From the NCBI GenBank assembly GCA_965220665.1, contig CBDCQQ010000005.1:992001-1056000 (forward strand): a stretch of DNA of 64,000 bases, written 5' to 3'. Under the pieces are notes generated by a model. The model did no database searches. It saw nothing but the letters and a program-made list of their open reading frames with translations, and was not told where the DNA came from. Below are positions 61,361 to 64,000 of this stretch, piece by piece. The DNA comes from JAJDZL01 sp965220665. Its GTDB lineage: Bacteria; Pseudomonadota; Gammaproteobacteria; Arenicellales; JAJDZL01. The stretch's first letter is position 1. Every line of letters starts with the position of its first letter. A program made the translations under genes and the position numbers.

Positions 61361-61969
61361 ATGTCGGTGAGTCGAAGTATAGAACTGCTGATTAACCCAC
61401 AAAAAACGTGGCACAAAATCAAAGACGATGGTCGGGGAACCGTTGCTGTTCTGCTTGGCCACACGGCAATTCTTGGACTTATCCCACCTGTCTGCGCTTA
61501 TTTTGGAACGACTCGAGTCGGCTGGACGATCGGTTATGCCGACCCTGTTCGATTAACCGAGAGTAGCGCTTTACCCATCTCTGTCATTTACTATCTGGTC
61601 ATTCTTTTCAGCATTTATACGCTCGGAAGAATGATTCACTGGATGAATATCACCTACGGGACTAATTGTTCAGTCAGCCGATGTGTGAACTTGGCAGCAT
61701 ATCCGGCGACACCGCTGTTGCTGGTAGGGGTGGTTCAGTTATATCCCGCGTTGTGGTTGAATTATCTGATTGGTTTGCCCGCACTGGTATATTCAATATA
61801 CCTGCTGTATTCCGGTACGGAAATTATGATGGAATTGCCCCGCGAGCGTGCCTTTCTAATGGCCAGTGCGATACTTGCGGTTTGTCTGGTGGCACTGGTC
61901 GGTGTATTGGCTGCCACAGTAACGCTTTGGGGGCTTGGAATTGGCCCTGGATTTATGATTCATTGGTAG
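61361..61969 (+). CDS. Yip1-domain integral membrane protein
   Basis: 202 residues from ATG 61361. Begins SIELLINPQKTWHKIKDDGRG, the typical Yip1-domain start (P-x-x-x-W-x-x-I), followed by about five hydrophobic segments (LGHTAILGLIPPVCAYF, VIYYLVILFSIYTLG, ending ILAVCLVALVGVLAATVTLWG). Function unknown. Only six bases separate it from ccoN, so it is likely co-transcribed with the oxidase genes and may have an envelope or oxidase-related role. Confidence 0.8.
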   Translation: MSVSRSIELLINPQKTWHKIKDDGRGTVAVLLGHTAILGLIPPVCAYFGTTRVGWTIGYADPVRLTESSALPISVIYYLVILFSIYTLGRMIHWMNITYGTNCSVSRCVNLAAYPATPLLLVGVVQLYPALWLNYLIGLPALVYSIYLLYSGTEIMMELPRERAFLMASAILAVCLVALVGVLAATVTLWGLGIGPGFMIHW

Positions 61970-61975
61970 CACTGG

Positions 61976-63391
61976 ATGGCCGCTGACCACACAACCTATA
62001 ACTACAAAGTTGTTCGACAGTTTGCGATTATGACTGTCGTTTGGGGCATTGTTGGCATGCTGGTCGGTGTGGTTATCGCTGCGCAACTGGTTTGGCCCGC
62101 GCTCAATTTCGATATTCCCTGGTTGACCTACGGCCGGTTGCGGCCGCTGCACACAAACGCGGTAATTTTTGCTTTTGGCGGCTGTGCACTATTTGCCACT
62201 TCCTACTATGTTGTTCAACGTACCTGTCATGTTCGCCTGATCAGCGATGGCTTGGCGGCTTTTACTTTCTGGGGCTGGCAAGCAGTAATAGTGCTGGCGG
62301 CAGTCACACTCCCTCTTGGCATTACCACCACCAAAGAATACGCCGAACTGGAATGGCCAATTGATATTCTGATCACAGTTGTCTGGGTGGTGTATGCAAT
62401 CGTATTTTTTGGCACGATCATGCGCCGCAAAATTCAACACATTTATGTTGCCAACTGGTTCTTTGCGGCATTCATCCTGGCAGTGGCGATGCTGCACGTT
62501 GTCAACAGTGCGGCACTGCCCGCATCATTCCTGAAGTCTTACTCCGCGTACGCCGGGGTGCAGGATGCCATGATTCAGTGGTGGTATGGCCATAATGCTG
62601 TAGGCTTTTTCCTGACCGCTGGTTTTCTTGGGATCATGTATTACTTTGTGCCCAAGCAGGCGAATCGTCCAGTCTATTCGTACCGTCTGTCAGTGGTTCA
62701 CTTCTGGGCACTGACGTTCACCTATATCTGGGCAGGTCCTCATCACCTGCACTATACAGCGTTGCCGGACTGGGCTCAGTCGCTCGGTATGGTTTTCTCA
62801 TTGATCCTTCTGGCTCCTTCCTGGGGCGGCATGATAAATGGCATCATGACACTGTCTGGCGCGTGGGAAAAACTGCGTACTGACCCGATTTTGAAGTTTT
62901 TAATCGTTTCGATTTCATTCTATGGGATGGCGACATTTGAAGGACCGATGATGTCAATAAAAACCGTCAATTCACTATCCCACTATACTGACTGGACGAT
63001 TGGACATGTGCATGCAGGCGCCCTGGGATGGGTGGCGCTGATATCGATTGGCGCAATGTACTACCTGATTCCGCGACTCTACGGTCAGACTCTGTATAGC
63101 CTGAAGTTGGCGGAAACACACTTTTGGGTTGCATGTTTTGGAATTTTGCTGTACGCCACATCCATGTGGGTTTCTGGCATTACACAGGGGTTAATGTGGC
63201 GAGCTGTCAATCAGGACGGTACTCTGACCTACAGTTTTGTTGAAAGTGTGCAGGCCATGGCACCGTTTTATGTCATTAGATTTGTTGGCGGCGCTCTGTT
63301 TTTGCTTGGGATGTTGCTGATGGCCTACAACCTTTGGAAAACAGTTCAGGCTGGCAGTGCTGTTGAAGCACCCATTCCTAAACCGGTTTGA
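61976..63391 (+). CDS. ccoN: cbb3-type cytochrome c oxidase subunit I
   Basis: 471 residues, 12 TM segments. Catalytic subunit of the high-affinity cbb3 oxidase. Heme b ligand in RLRPLHTNAVIFAFGG; CuB ligands in WWYGHNAVGFF and GPHHLHYTALPDW, preceded by the helix carrying the cross-linked Tyr (FTYIWAG); heme ligands in WTIGHVHAGALGW. No large C-terminal extension. Followed by ccoO after 15 bases. Confidence 0.97.
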   Translation: MAADHTTYNYKVVRQFAIMTVVWGIVGMLVGVVIAAQLVWPALNFDIPWLTYGRLRPLHTNAVIFAFGGCALFATSYYVVQRTCHVRLISDGLAAFTFWGWQAVIVLAAVTLPLGITTTKEYAELEWPIDILITVVWVVYAIVFFGTIMRRKIQHIYVANWFFAAFILAVAMLHVVNSAALPASFLKSYSAYAGVQDAMIQWWYGHNAVGFFLTAGFLGIMYYFVPKQANRPVYSYRLSVVHFWALTFTYIWAGPHHLHYTALPDWAQSLGMVFSLILLAPSWGGMINGIMTLSGAWEKLRTDPILKFLIVSISFYGMATFEGPMMSIKTVNSLSHYTDWTIGHVHAGALGWVALISIGAMYYLIPRLYGQTLYSLKLAETHFWVACFGILLYATSMWVSGITQGLMWRAVNQDGTLTYSFVESVQAMAPFYVIRFVGGALFLLGMLLMAYNLWKTVQAGSAVEAPIPKPV

Positions 63392-63406
63392 TCAGGAATA
63401 GTGGTC

Positions 63407-64000
63407 ATGTTTTCAGCTGGCGAAAAGAACATTGGATTGATGATCGTGTTCATATTGATTTTGGCCAGTATTGGCGGAATCATTCAGATCGTGCCGCTCT
63501 TTTTTCAAGTTTCAACCACCCAGCCGATTGAAGGATTGACGCCTCATTCTGCAATCGTGCTGGCAGGTCGCGATATCTATATTCGCGAGCAGTGTGTTTC
63601 CTGTCACTCGCAGATGATCCGGCCTTTGAGAGCCGAAACAGAACGCTATGGACATTACTCCGTCGCTGGTGAGTTTGTTTATGAGCGTCCCTTCCAGTGG
63701 GGGTCGAAGCGCACCGGACCGGATCTCGCGCGCGTAGGCGGGCGATATAGTGATGAATGGCACCGCTTGCACCTGATTGATCCGCGGGCAGTTGTTCCAG
63801 AATCGGTTATGCCAGGATACCCCTGGCTCGAAAACCGAATGGTGAACATTGAGGCAACTGTCGCCAATATGCAAACGCTGAGAAAACTGGGGCATCCTTA
63901 TAGCGATGCAGATATTGAAGGGGCTCCGACGATGCTTGAAAACAAAACCGAGATGGATGCCATGGTTGCATATCTTCAAAGTCTTGGTACGATCTTGAGT
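63407..64000 (+). CDS. ccoO: cbb3-type cytochrome c oxidase subunit II, 3' end cut
   Basis: 198 codons are present without a stop; full-length CcoO is ~200-205 residues, so only a few are missing. N-terminal TM anchor (IGLMIVFILILASIGGIIQIV), one c-type heme site EQCVSCHSQ (CxxCH), RPLRAETERYGHYS, KRTGPDLARVGGRYSDEWH, and the Met-ligand segment SVMPGYPWL. It passes electrons towards CcoN in the periplasm. ccoQ/ccoP presumably follow outside the window. Confidence 0.96.
   Translation, partial: MFSAGEKNIGLMIVFILILASIGGIIQIVPLFFQVSTTQPIEGLTPHSAIVLAGRDIYIREQCVSCHSQMIRPLRAETERYGHYSVAGEFVYERPFQWGSKRTGPDLARVGGRYSDEWHRLHLIDPRAVVPESVMPGYPWLENRMVNIEATVANMQTLRKLGHPYSDADIEGAPTMLENKTEMDAMVAYLQSLGTILS

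Overview
The window is chromosomal DNA from a proteobacterium, most likely a gammaproteobacterium. Evidence for this is the rpmH-rnpA-yidD-yidC-mnmE / mnmG-rsmG-parA-parB order beside divergent dnaA-dnaN-gyrB, a BamC-type lipoprotein, mla-ibaG-murA synteny, a CcoNO cbb3 oxidase with CcoI and CcoS, and a TatABC set behind the his genes. It is the origin-proximal part of the chromosome. No rRNA, tRNA or CRISPR array was found. The standard code is used and base composition looks moderate. Several genes clearly start with GTG or TTG.

Layout. 1-6.0 kb: 3' part of apaG, then gyrB, dnaN and dnaA on the minus strand. recF is missing, and a DnaA-box cluster between dnaN and dnaA is a candidate oriC. 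6.2-10 kb: rpmH, rnpA, yidD, yidC, mnmE on the plus strand. 10-13.9 kb: a two-gene proton-channel-like system, a MotA/TolQ-type protein plus a TolR-like protein carrying an ~820-residue coiled coil with 81-residue tandem repeats. This is the most unusual system in the window. 14.3-18.5 kb: mnmG (with a near-perfect parS site inside its coding sequence), rsmG, parA, parB. 18.6-21.1 kb: bamC, a small lipoprotein and a TesA-like esterase. 21.5-24.2 kb: a BCCT transporter and a solute-binding protein, placed between tesA and its usual neighbours ybbA-ybbP (24.5-27.7 kb). 28.4-31.2 kb: mlaD and mlaB (no mlaF, mlaE or mlaC), ibaG, grxD, murA.

31.4-50.8 kb: hisG-hisD-hisC-hisB, then an 11-kb accessory block, then hisH-hisA-hisF-hisI-hisE-tatA-tatB-tatC. 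The block holds a polyol (sorbitol/mannitol-type) ABC transporter operon with mannitol dehydrogenase, a decayed sorbitol dehydrogenase, a ROK regulator and a fructokinase, followed by a VapBC toxin-antitoxin pair. Polyol imported by the ABC system would be oxidised to a ketose such as fructose and then phosphorylated by the PfkB-type kinase. The two his blocks look like one ancestral murA-his-tat cluster split by this insertion.

51.5-58.6 kb: accessory genes: an MFS exporter, a proline-racemase-family enzyme with Ser in place of the first catalytic Cys, an SDR, a toxin-antitoxin pair with an unusual hybrid antitoxin under a nested palindromic operator, an IS1595-type transposase remnant, a beta-hydroxyacid dehydrogenase and an HpaB-family hydroxylase whose start overlaps the stop of ccoS. 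58.6-64 kb: ccoS and ccoI on the minus strand, diverging from a Yip1-domain protein and ccoN-ccoO; ccoO runs off the window a few codons before its end.
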